Of a DNA stretch of 64,000 bases, positions 44,529 to 54,829 are shown one piece after another. This stretch comes from Dastarcus helophoroides (Eukaryota; Arthropoda; Insecta; Coleoptera; Bothrideridae), in assembly GCA_028583605.1 (NCBI GenBank), contig CM053331.1, positions 41,237,283 through 41,301,282 on the forward strand. Reading direction: 5' to 3'. Under the pieces are notes generated by a model. The model worked only from the letters and a program-made list of their open reading frames with translations, had not been told where the DNA came from and did no database searches. Every line of letters starts with the position of its first letter. Positions within the stretch are counted from its first letter, which is position 1. Made by a program: the position numbers and the translations under genes.

Positions 44529-45060
44529 CGTTGACGTTATCGTCAGAATAGACACAAATATTTTATTTTTCAATTTCGGAAATGTTTGTGCGATTTATTC
44601 ACAATTTTTTGATTTTTGCATTTACATCGTTTTCTCATTTCGAAGTTCATTTTTTTTACATGTTTAATTCCCCGATCTCTTAATTTCATGGCGGCATTGC
44701 CTGAGTTTGTATTTTTCTTTCGAAGTTAAATTTTCTTGTAATGTAAAAGTAGATCATTAATTTTGACGTATTTCTTTTAATAAAAAGTTTTTTTTAATAA
44801 AAGATCTTTCGTTGAGGTTCTAAATAGATCGATTAAATCGTAAATTAAATAACAAGATTTTTTTTCCACTAAATGTCTTCGTTTTGTTAAACAAGTTGAT
44901 TTTTGCTTTGTATTACTATTTTTTTCATTCTTCGCTTTCCAATATCAAAAATTATGGTTCGCAATGTATTAATAACTTAAAATATATGTTGAAATTTTGA
45001 CGCAACTGACGTTGCTTTTTTTGAAATCATTCAGTATTTTTCTGAAAGTTTGATATTGAA
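44529..45060. other. AT-rich unique DNA
   Basis: No feature supported. Confidence 0.5.
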
Positions 45061-45700
45061 GAAAGGCCGAAATTATCAGAGAGGACGAAATATTTAAAAA
45101 AATAAAATATTGAAAAAAAAACGAAATATTCAAAAAAACGAAATATTCAAAATAAAGTCGAAATTGCGACAGAAAGTCAAAATTTCAAAACAAAATTGGG
45201 ATTTTAAGAAAAAGATCAATATTTTCGACAAAATTTCGAAAAAATTGACAAAATTTTAAAAAATTGACAAAATTTCGAAAAAATTGATAAAATTTTGAAA
45301 AAAATTGACAAAATTTCGAAAAAATTGACAAAATTTCGAAAAAATTGATAAAATTTAAAAAAATTGACAATTCGAAAAAATTGACAAAATTTCGAAAAAA
45401 TTGACATTTCGAAAAAATTGACAAAATTTTGAAAAAATTGACATTTCGAAAAAATTGACCAAATTTGGAAAAAATTGACAAAATTTCGAAAAAATTGACA
45501 ACAGTTCGAAAAAGTCGACATTTTCAATAATTTCGAGAATTTGAGAGCAAAAAAAACGTAATTTTGGAAAAATATTGACATTTTCAGATAAACTGCAAAA
45601 TTTTTAATCGAAGTTTCAACGAAACCAAACTATTTAAATATTGAGGAAAGGACAAAATTAATAGAAAATTCGTAATTCGTAAAAAAGTTGAAATTTTGAA
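45061..45700. repeat. short-period AAATTGACAAAATTTCGAAA array
   Basis: Units of about 19-20 bp alternating AAAATTGAC and AAAATTTCGAAA are clearest at 45225-45510, with decayed flanks. Minus-strand ORFs rich in F, N, I and S are repeat translations. Confidence 0.88.
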
Positions 45701-46312
45701 AAGGTAAATGGAGAAAACCGAAATTTTGGATATTGCTTAATTTTTTCATTAATACTGTATTAAAAACACCTTACATTTAAAAACTTTGTCATCAATTTTT
45801 TTTTGATAAGACATCTTAACCAATTTCAAATATAATTTATAACATTTTTAATAATTTGTCGAAAGAATTCCTAGTAATTAAAAATGGTTGCTCCATATTC
45901 GCGCACAATTTGGTGGTTGTTGTATCCTTTGAATTTTCTATGGTTTCTTCCACTGACATTTTATCGAAGTAGAGCATTTTAAGTTGACAACAAAACTAGT
46001 AAGAGTTAACGACTTCATTATTAAAATTAGAATAAATTGGCTACGTATCACAATAAATTATTATTTCTATTTTCGAAGTGATTAAATATCATCGGTACAC
46101 GGAGATTAGTCCAGCTTTTACAGGTAATTTCTTTGCTTTGTGTCCCAATGAAGTTAACCTATTTTACGAACGTTTACGCCAGCGTCTCTCAATCATTTTT
46201 TGCCCCGACCCGGTTGTCTTTAATACTCACTCTTGACGACTCACTAAAAGATTTTTTTTAACTATTTTAGTGTATAAATATTGACCATTGACGAGTATGA
46301 AGACAATTCTGC
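45701..46312. other. AT-rich unique DNA
   Basis: Contains one member of the dispersed CCACTGACATTTT...AAGTAGAGCA motif near 45950. No gene. Confidence 0.5.
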
Positions 46313-46665
46313 GATCTGGCATTCTATTTTCGTAGCCTGGTACCGAGTCGCGACCCATCACTTGGAAAACACTGGTTTACACAATTACAACCCTTTGCCG
46401 TTTGTCTTCGCGCTCATTTAAAACTGGCATAAACAAAATACGAAATGTTTCAAACATATTCAACTAGAGACTATATTCAACCGTTCTGAGATCTGGCATT
46501 TTATTTTCGTATCTGGTACCTGGTACCCGGTCCGTGACCGATCACTTGGGAAACACTGATTTACACAATTACAACCCTTTGCCGTTTGTCTTCGTGCTCA
46601 TTTAAAACCGGCATAAACAAAATACGAAATGTTACATATTCAACCTGAGACTGTATTCAACCGTT
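46313..46665. repeat. 177-bp direct duplication
   Basis: GATCTGGCATTCTATTTTCG at 46313 recurs at 46490. Both copies hold CACTTGG(A/G)AAACACTG, ACAATTACAACCCTTTGCCG and GGCATAAACAAAATACGAAA. Confidence 0.88.
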
Positions 46666-46689
46666 TGCTTACACCAACCGTTTAAACAC

Positions 46690-47168
46690 ATCAAATTTCG
46701 AATACGAACATGTGACATTTCCCACTGAAATTTTCTGAAATGGAGCAGTTAAGTTAACTGATTGACTATAAATTTAACTTTGAAATTTTAATCTTCCGCG
46801 GTCATTTCATAGAAATTTTCAACTGGAAGCATTCGCCCTACTAATAAGGTTAGTAAAAGGTAGTAACCTCAAAGGATTTTGTTTATACAAGGATATTTGT
46901 CTATACAAGCGCCATAGATATAATTTACACACCTGACATCAAATTTTGAGTACGAACATGTGACATTTTCCAACGAAATTTTCTGAAATGGAGCAGTTTA
47001 AGTTAACTGATTGACTATAAAATGAACTTTGAAATTTTAATGTTCCGCGGTCATTTCATGGAAATTGTCAACTGGAAGTATTCGCCCTACTAATAAGGTT
47101 AGTAAAAGGTAGTAACCTCAAAGGATTTTGTTTATACAAGGATATTTGTCTATACAATCGCCATAGAT
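46690..47168. repeat. 248-bp direct duplication
   Basis: ATCAAATTTCGAATACGAAC at 46690 recurs at about 46938. Both copies hold TTTTCTGAAATGGAGCAGTT, CCGCGGTCATTTCAT and CGCCCTACTAATAAGGTTAG. Confidence 0.9.
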
Positions 47169-48149
47169 GTAATAATTTGAAAGCGGGGAACACAACTGTG
47201 ACATGTCAAATAATGCTTATCCACAGACATGGCGTTCTAAAACGGACTATTAACTTTTGGTTTAGCCTTTCAATTAGAGTTAAAAAGTCAGCCATTGATT
47301 AAAATTTACTGGCAGTTTTCAGTAAAATGTCAGAATTTGGAATACATAACGCATATATTTAGAAAATTTTACCTTCTTAACACTAGCCAACTTTTTTATG
47401 AAATAAAAACAACGCAAATAAACGAAAACGACCTAAAGCAGAAAAATTGTTTACAGCGCGGCAAATTTAAATAATTTAAATTAAATTTAAATAAGAATTA
47501 CTTCGAAAGCGATACTTTCCTCTTCAGTGGAAAGTAGACTGCAGGGTTCGATTTATTAATAGTTCCGAGCTATTTTTTTAACGTAAAGGGGCAATTTGCG
47601 GGCGATTAAATTTATCAAACTGCTTGCGTTGGGAAATTTCACGAATATACAGAAGTCTTTTTAAAAAGTATCTCTCTAGGTCGGGTTGATAATTAAGCTC
47701 GACTTGGGCAATCTATTACGGCATTTGGCTGACATAAGCGTTTAATTATCACTCTCGTGTTAAAAATACTTGCTGGCCGGCAAATTTATTCTAGAAATCC
47801 AACGGAAACTATTAGCACGACTACAGTTTAAAATATAACCAGTTTATCGTCCTATGAAAACGGGCAAACGCGAGTCAGTTGGCATCAGAAGGATCTACAA
47901 CGCTTACTTTTTACACTGATTCACAATTTGTCAAGATTCTTCTTTAAATCTTAAAAAAAAATTACAAAAATTTCTGGAAGCACTTTTTTAATTAATTCAG
48001 TTTCTGAATAAGAATTCAAATTCTTAAAAAAGTACTTCGAGAACTGTTTTGATTTTTTTTACTTTTTTGTTGGCGACTGTTGACACAAACAACTAAATAC
48101 CTATTTTTTTTTGAACAAATATTCAAATATTTAAACGTTATTTCTTTTT
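47169..48149. other. unique DNA with a hammerhead-like relic
   Basis: On the minus strand at 47501-47527: CTGAAGA, one extra G, stem GAAAG/CTTTC with loop TATCG, then GAAG in place of GAAA. It resembles a decayed hammerhead of the same architecture as families A and C. No gene supported. Confidence 0.4.
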
Positions 48150-49640
48150 TACGAAGGCGTAAAAGTGGAAACTACAATTTTTTTTAGAAATTTCGCGTTC
48201 AAAGTCCAAAGTTGGACTTTAATCTTGCAATTTCGACTTTTTTTTGAAATTTTGACGTTAATTTCGAAATTTCGATTTTTTCTCGAAATTTTAATTTTTT
48301 TTTTTTGAAATTTCGCGATCAAATTCAAAATTTGTACTTTTTTTATGAAATTTTGCCTTTAATTTCGAAATCTGATTTTTTTCTCGAATTTTCGAGTTTA
48401 AACTTGAAATTTCGACTTTTTTCTTGAAATTTTGACTTTCGAATTTTAAATTGTTTTCTCGAAGTTGGGCTTTAATTTTGAAATTTGGAATTTTGCTCGA
48501 AATTTCAATTTTTTCTCCTAATTTCGGGATTAAATTCAAAATTTCGATTTTTTTTGAAATTTTGACGTTAATTTCGAAATTTCGATTTTTTCTCGAAATT
48601 TTAATTTTTTTTTTGAAATTTCGGGATTCAATTCAAAATTTCTACTTTTTTTTTTTGAAATTGTGCCTTTAATTTCGAAAGTCGATTTTTTTCTTGAAAT
48701 TTTGACTTTATTTCGAAATTTCAATTTTTTTCTCGAAATTTCGGGATTAAACTCGAAATTTTGACTTTTTGAATTTTGACCATAATTTCGATTTTTTTTT
48801 ATCGAAATTCCGGGATTAAAGTTGAAATTTCGACTTTTTCCTCGTAATTATGGGATTAAAGTTAAAATCTCGACATTTTTACATGAATTACTCGCCAAAT
48901 TTCAACTTTAATCGCAAAGTTTCGACTTTCATCTCGAAATTCCGGGATTAAATTCGAAATTTTGACGTTTTGAATTTTGACTTTAATTTCGATTTTTTTT
49001 GTCGAAATTCCGGGATTAAAGTTGAAATTTCGACTTTTTCCTCGTAATTATGGGATTAAAGTTAAAATCTCGACATTTTTACATGAATTACTCGCGAAAT
49101 TTCAACTTCAATCGCAAAGTTTCGACTTTAATCTCGAAATTTTCATTTTATTTCGAAATTTCAATTTTTTTCTCGAAATTCCGGGATTAAATTCGAAATT
49201 TTGACGTTTTGAATTTTGACTTTAATTTCGATTTTTTTTGTCGAAATTCCGGAATTAAAGTTGAAATTTCGATTTTTTCCTCGTAATTATGGGATTAAAG
49301 TTAAAATGTCGACATTTTTACATGAATTACTCGCGAAATTTCAACAATTTCGAAATTTTGATTTTATTTCGATATTTCAATTTTTTTCTCAAAATTCCGG
49401 GATTAAATTCGAAATTTTGACTTTTTGAATTTTGACCATAATTTCGATTTTTTTTGGTCGAAATTCCGGAATTAAAGTTGAAATTTCGACCTTTTCCGCG
49501 TAATTATGGGGTTAAAGTTAAAATCTCGACATTTTTACATGAATTACTCGCGAAATTTTAACTTCAATCGCAAAGTTTCGACTTTAATCTCGAAATTTTG
49601 ATATTTTTTTTTCGAAATTCGAGATTAAACTAGAAATTGG
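48150..49640. repeat. GAAATTTCG-type array with 200-240 bp blocks
   Basis: The left edge TACGAAGGCGTAAAAGTGG (48150) matches the foldback terminal motif; no right terminus is seen. Inside, a block containing AATTATGGGATTAAAGTTAA and CATGAATTACTCGC recurs (CATG at 48882, 49082, 49321 and 49539). Orientation is mostly TTTCGACTTT. It may be one arm of a foldback element that lost its partner. Confidence 0.8.
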
Positions 49641-49675
49641 AAGAATTAGTCGATTATAAAAATAGGAAGAAGTAT

Positions 49676-49745
49676 GTGCGACACAGAACGTAAAGAGTGT
49701 GCGACACAGAACGTACGGAGTGTGCGACAGAGAATGTAGGGAGCT
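49676..49745. repeat. 23-bp minisatellite, three copies
   Basis: The unit GTGCGACACAGAACGTANNG starts at 49676, 49699 and 49722. Confidence 0.9.
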
Positions 49746-49821
49746 CCGCTCTACGATTGAAAGTCAAATAAAAAGGTTCAAATTGAATTTAGTATTGGAT
49801 TGTAACATACACATTTAATAT

Positions 49822-49945
49822 CAACAGAATTTCAAGGTATTTTATATAAAAATATACTTTATTAAAATATAGGTTAGCATTTCATTAACAAAACTTTGAA
49901 TTCTGTGTTTTCCCACCGATATTTTCCATTAAGTGGAACATCACT
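49822..49945. repeat. diverged dispersed repeat, copy 2
   Basis: Partner of the copy at 41217-41340. It includes TTCCCACCGATATTTTCC followed by AAGTGGAACATCAC. Confidence 0.6.
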
Positions 49946-50343
49946 TCCGCAGAAGCGATTTGCGTTTTTAAACGAAAATATTCTCTATAAAATCAATCTA
50001 TTTAAAAAAACAGTGCATGTTACGTATTTTAGTAAAATTGTTCTAAAGAGATTTATTTTGTATATTATTTTTAATTAAGAAGATCCAGCTTGTTTAACTT
50101 TGGATCAGTGACCACGGCTATCGATGTTACTTCTATGATTCCCAACGATATTTATTTTAACATGGAGCAGTTCAGGTATAATTCTGGAATTTTTTAGGAG
50201 TTTGTTTACTTCTTTTGAGAGCGCCCAATTGTTTTTACTTATGAGGCCATCCAGTAGCTTTTATTCTATAACTGTTCTAGGTCGTTGGGCAGCTAAATGC
50301 TCGTTGAACAAAATTACAATGTTTCCAACATTATTTCGTCAGA

Positions 50344-50631
50344 ATGCCTTTTGTAAGCAACACCTTGTCCAGTGCGTTGGTCAGGCGAATGCACGTTAGG
50401 CAAGTCAACCCCATTTTGATGATTAGATTTGGACGGGCGTCCCTTTCTAGTTTCAAGGTCACAAAAAGGGGCCGAACCTCAATGACGCTTATCTGCGTTC
50501 CGCCAACCCCTAAGAAGGGGCGCCATTTCTATTTCGGTCTATTGGTTTGTAAAGAATTAGACGGGCCTCATGCTAAAGCAAAATCAATGCCGTCGGGCAT
50601 AGAAATACGCAGAACACAGTGGCGCCGGTAA
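50344..50631 (+). CDS. unrecognised 95-codon ORF, possible exon or element remnant
   Basis: ATG to TAA, with GC-richer codons than the flanks and a basic product (runs such as KKGRHFYFG and IEIRRTQWRR). No motif, signal peptide or membrane segment is recognised. It sits between a dispersed repeat and a foldback element, so it may be part of a decayed transposon. Confidence 0.25.
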   Translation: MPFVSNTLSSALVRRMHVRQVNPILMIRFGRASLSSFKVTKRGRTSMTLICVPPTPKKGRHFYFGLLVCKELDGPHAKAKSMPSGIEIRRTQWRR

Positions 50632-50745
50632 CAGGTGTGCATGGAACGTAAGACACAAAACTACCGCATTTCATTGTAGTCGTTAATAGATAACTATTGA
50701 CACAACTTAATCGATAAAATCAGTAGGTAATAACAGAAGGATCAC

Positions 50746-51333
50746 TACAAAGACGTAAAAACGACACAGATTAACATTTTTTTTTAGAAATTTCGACTTT
50801 TTTCTCGAAATTTCGACTTTTTCCTCGAAATTTTGACTTTTTTCTCAAAATTCTAATATTAAAGTCGAAATGTCGACTGTAATTTGGAAATTTTGACTTT
50901 TAACAGAAAATTTCGAGTTTTTTCTCGAAATTTTGACTTTTATAAAATTTCGAATTAAAGCTCCGAATTTCGACTCTAATCTCGAAATTTCGACTGCAAA
51001 CTCAAAATTTCGCATGTTTCCTTCAAAAGTCCCCGATTAAAGTCGAAATTTTGATTTTAAAGTCGAAATTTCGACTTTAATCTGGAAATTTCGAGAAAAA
51101 AGTCGAAATTTCGAGATTAAAGTGGAAATTTTGGCAATTGAAAATGGAAATTAATGAACGCACCCTGCTGCCAACTGTCAATATTGTTGGGAAATGGCAG
51201 TGACGAGACGCAACTGCCATCTGTCTAACTTACCCATAGAGTGTAGAAATTTCGAAAAAAAAATCGAAATTTTAACTTTAGACTTGAAATTTCAAATTTT
51301 TTTTTAAATAAATGTCCTTTCTACGCTTTCGTC
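50746..51333. mobile_element. foldback-like element FB2 (588 bp)
   Basis: Flanked by GATCAC at 50740-50745 and 51334-51339. The left end TACAAAGACGTAAAAACGAC and the inverted right end (GACGAAAGCGTAGAAAGGAC when reversed) fit the family terminus. Arms of GAAATTTCGACTTTTT and its reverse enclose a centre module at about 51145-51245, inverted relative to FB1 (GAACGCACCCTGCTGCCAAC). No ORF. Confidence 0.65.
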
Positions 51334-51339
51334 GATCAC

Positions 51340-51460
51340 GGCTTATGTCTAACTTAGCCATAGAGTGTAGAAATTGCGAAAAAAAAATCGAAATTTTAAC
51401 TTTAAACTTGAAATTTCAATTTTTTTTTTAAATAAATGTCCTTTCTGCGCTTTCGTCGAT
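51340..51460. repeat. tandem duplicate of the FB2 right end
   Basis: About 115-120 bp starting CTTATGTCTAACTTAGCCAT repeats the end of the FB2 centre and its right terminus, ending again at CTTTCGTCGATCACG. It suggests unequal exchange or slippage at the element edge. Confidence 0.75.
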
Positions 51461-52791
51461 CACGACTTATGGAATATTACATAAACACAAGATAACTGAT
51501 CCAGCTAAGAAGTATTACTTAATTTATTTAAACTTAGAGGAAAATACTTAACACAGAATTTCATAAAAGAACAATTTGGCGCCAATTTTAATTTAAGAAA
51601 ATTGTTTTTTAAATATTTGCCGTCATTTCACCATCCAAGTAAAATGATAAAATAGTAGATGCCAGTTAATTTGGTGTTTTTTTTTTAAACCAGCGGACCA
51701 GAAGATGCTTGAACACTATATAAGAGTGTAATTTGTTTTTTCAATTAAACAGACAATAGGTTAGAAAAATAACCTTGAAATAAAACAGAAATACGTCTCG
51801 CCGCACGATGTTGACTCAAAAGACCAGATATTACATAAATAACTCAGAATTTTTACGAATACGAGGCATCGCTCTTATTAATAAGATATCGCGCCAAATC
51901 CGATTAAAAAATTCCGCCAACGGTGCCAACCGCCGAAAATTCCTTTCTAACGGTCTTCGCTTCTTATCTCTCCTCATTAGCAGGAAGTAGAATTCGCAGT
52001 TAGCCATGGTGCGTGACACGCTTGTTGCCATGGAAAAGTTTGGGAGTGCCAAACATAGATGTTCTATGCCGTCATTGGTCCGAGACCGCGGGCGAATATA
52101 CATCTCGCAGCGGGAACCGACAATCGAAACTTTTGTGCACGAACTTAAAACGTGGAACGTGGCCTGCAGAACACTAGCACAAATTTGACCTTGGACGTAT
52201 CTCGCCGTCTCTCTCTTACCGTACGAAAAACATCTGCCTATTTAAACAACTTAAAAACCGGTGATCTCACCGAAAGCGAATAGCGATGTATCGTTTTTTA
52301 TCTAGTCGACTAGTAGATTAGTCCATTCTTAAAATTTCCCACCAAAAATAATGTTTAGCGCTATAGGATCAAGGATTTAAGTGTTTCAATGAAACGCGGT
52401 TTAGCAAATACTTTTGTTTGCTTTTCGTTGATGGTTTACTTTGAAGTTTATCTCGAGATTTAGGTTAAAAGTCGCCTCGTCACTCCCTCTAACCAATTGT
52501 ATCAAATATCGAAATTCCACCTCTGTAGAGTAGAATTTCGTAAAAATCGTTGGAATATCTCTGAAATGCCATAGAGAGTGATATCTCATTATAGTTCTAT
52601 GACAACAAAAACAGGTTGATGTGAAGTTAACGCATTAATTATTAGATTCTGATTTACCTGAAATTTCTAGAAGAAAGTAGAAATTTTAAGTTTAAGCTCA
52701 TGTTAATTTTGTTCTAAAATTTCGACTTAATTATTTAAAAAATTTTATTGCAGTCTAATATTTTGAAATAATTCAAGACAAGTCAGTAATG
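51461..52791. other. unique DNA with a GC-richer patch
   Basis: Mostly AT-rich. About 51800-52200 is GC-richer and contains the ORF at 52006-52188 and an antisense ORF at 51831-52103. No repeat family is recognised until 52792. Confidence 0.45.
52006..52188 (+). CDS. unrecognised 60-codon ORF
   Basis: ATG in a good context (GCCATGG) to TGA. The product starts MVRDTLVAMEKFGSAKHRCS and ends KTWNVACRTLAQI. Codon use is GC-richer than the flanks. An antisense ORF covers part of it, so one of the two at most is real. No family recognised. It could be a first exon or chance. Confidence 0.25.
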   Translation: MVRDTLVAMEKFGSAKHRCSMPSLVRDRGRIYISQREPTIETFVHELKTWNVACRTLAQI

Positions 52792-53370
52792 TACGAAGGC
52801 GTACAAATCGATTAAAAAATATATCTTTAGAAATTTCGACTTTTTCTCGAAATTTCGACTCAAATCTCCGGACTTCGACATTAATCCCGAAATTTCGACT
52901 TTTTTTCGAAATTTCGACTTTTTTTCGAAATTTCGACTTTAATCTCGGAATTTCGACTTCAAATTCGAAATTCCGACTTTTTTATCGAAATTTTGAGATT
53001 AAAGTCGAAACTTCAAATTTAATCTGAAATTTTCGAGAATTAAAAACAAAATTTTGGCAATTTAAAATATACATTACTGAACGCACCCTACTGCCAACTG
53101 TCAATATTGGTGGGAAAGGGGAGTGGTTGGTACCATAAAGTACAGATATTTCGACTTTAATCTCGATATTTTGAGAAAAGACGAAATTTCGAAATTAAAG
53201 TCGAAATTTCGACTTTAAACTCGGAATTTTAAGAAAAAAGTCAAAATTTCGAGATCAAAGTCAAAATGTCGATTTTAATCTCGGAATTTTAAGAAAAAAG
53301 TCAAAATTTCGAGATCAAAGTCAAAATGTCGATTTTAATCTCGGAATTTCAAGAAAAAAATTGAAACATA
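52792..53370. mobile_element. foldback-like element FB3 (right end missing)
   Basis: The left end TACGAAGGCGTACAAATCGA (52792) fits the family. The left arm has TCGACTTT units. The centre module is at about 53075-53150 (GAACGCACCCTACTGCCAAC), and the right arm is in opposite orientation to about 53370. A 60-bp unit is duplicated exactly at about 53222-53341. No right terminus is seen. Confidence 0.6.
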
Positions 53371-53466
53371 GTTTCTCTATGGATGGTAATATTAAAAGTC
53401 ACACGCTTGACATCTGTGAATTTTTTAGTAATTACTTGTCGGAACCGTTGTTAGCATTCGAGTTGA

Positions 53467-53503
53467 AAACTGACGAGATCTAACAAGATCGAAACCGGTA
53501 TTT
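53467..53503 (+). ncRNA. hammerhead-ribozyme-like motif, family E (best in window)
   Basis: In order: AAA (stem I, pairs with TTT at 53501-53503), CTGACGA at 53470-53476, stem II GATC/GATC with loop TAACAA, GAAA at 53491-53494, palindromic stem III ACCGGT (53494-53499), and A at 53500 as the cleavage-site base, giving a GUA triplet. All invariant hammerhead core positions (CUGANGA and GAAA) are present. Stem III has no loop, as in the minimal Penelope-type hammerheads thought to act as dimers. Stem I is short. A decayed relative is on the minus strand at 8870-8985. Activity is an inference. Confidence 0.55.
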
Positions 53504-53700
53504 GGTTTCCAAACTTCGAATCTAATAAATGTTCAAACCTATTGGTCTGTGCATTAGAATCCTTGTCTTCTGGGAACTTTTCCTAGAGAGCAACCGCTTC
53601 GCTAGGTGGCAGTGTTTCAACTGTTGGTAATTCAGCTACCTATGATTCATTATACACGCCTGGAGGGCTGCATGAATTTGTAGTTTAGGTTACATTCTAC
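53504..53700. other. unique spacer, 3' part of the family-E repeat
   Basis: The first about 70 bp (ATCTAATAAATGTT, GGTCTGTGCATTAGAAT) are shared with 8870-8920. The rest is unique, with no gene. Confidence 0.5.
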
Positions 53701-54287
53701 TTGCAATGGAAAATTTGAGATTAAAATCGAAATTTTGAGAAAAAAGGCCAAATTTCGAGATTAAAGTCGAAATTTTGAGAAAAAAATTGAAACACAGAAC
53801 TTGTCCCCTGAAACCAAGAAAGATTAAAAAAAATTTTTTTTGATGGAACGGACTGGTCCTTGGTTATCTTCAAGAATTGAAACACAGAACTTGTCCCCTG
53901 AAACCAAGAAAGATTAAAAAACACAACGAAGGTTGCTCTAACGCGTTTCGACAGCCAAGCCGTTCCATCAAAAAAAAATTTGAGAAAAAAGGCCAAATTT
54001 CGAGATTAAAGTCGAAATTTCGACATTAAATTCTAAATTGTAATTTTTAACTCAAAATTTCGATTTTTATCTCCAATGATCGAGAAAAAAGGCGAAATTT
54101 CGAGAAAAAAGTCGTAATTTCGGGAAAAAACTCAAAATTTCAGTATTAAACGTCGAAATTTCGGGAAAAAACTCAAAATTTCAGGATTAAAAGTCGAAAT
54201 TTCACACTTTGATCTGGGAATTTCGAAAATAAAAGTCGATATTTCTAAACAAAAAATTTTTTTAATCTATGTTTTTCGCTTTCGTAA
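53701..54287. repeat. GAAATTTCG-type array with nested family-A copies
   Basis: Arm-like GAAATTTCGAGAAAAAAGTCG repeats end at a right terminus of the foldback family (AATCTATGTTTTTCGCTTTCGTA, about 54263-54287). They are interrupted at 53786-53965 by two head-to-tail family-A fragments. Confidence 0.75.
53786..53965. mobile_element. two family-A fragments nested in the array
   Basis: ACAGAACTTGTCCCCTGAAA occurs at about 53795 and 53885 in the same orientation. They are separated by the inverted tail sequence GATGGAACGGACTGGTCCTT. The second copy runs into the hairpin and stops at CAGCCAAGCCG, fused to an inverted GTTCCATC. The array resumes on both sides with the same AAAAAAGGCCAAATTTCGAG, so the insertion split a unit. 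Confidence 0.7.
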
Positions 54288-54829
54288 TAATGCTCCAAAA
54301 ATGAAAAAAAATCGACTTCAGTCAAAATTGCTTTACATTCAATTCATTTTTATGCAAGTCGTTCTAAAACAAATTTTTATTTTTTTTTTCGAAATTTTCT
54401 GACTCATCCAAATAAAATACTCATTTCAAAGTTAAACCTAAAATCAAGATTTGTTTAAAATGTTAAAACGAAAGTTCAAGTTTTTTTTTGCAAAAAGTAC
54501 TGAACATTAACTTTTTTATCTTTCAGTTAAAATTATTATTTTCTTCGATTTTGAAAATATCGCCACTTCACTCAAAACTTTTATTTTCATAGTTTCGAGA
54601 TTCATCAAACAATTTTTCCTGTTTTTGAAAATTTTAATCTTAAAATTTCGATTTGTTCTAGAAAATATTTAAATAGGAAGTTTTCGAGATTTTACAATTT
54701 TTTTTTACCAAATTAGGACTTTCTTTTTTCATTGTGAGACCGAAAGTTTTTCAAATTTAAAATTTAAAGCAATTAATTTTGGGATTAAACTGAGAAATAT
54801 AATGCACGGGATATCATTTTTTTTTAAAT
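54288..54829. other. AT-rich DNA between arrays
   Basis: Long T and A runs with scattered GAAATTTTC strings. No gene and no clear period. Confidence 0.45.

Noticed and set aside
45185..45581. Minus-strand ORFs of 98 and 121 codons rich in F, N and I
   Set aside because: Direct translation of the AAATTGACAAAATTTCG repeat in two frames.
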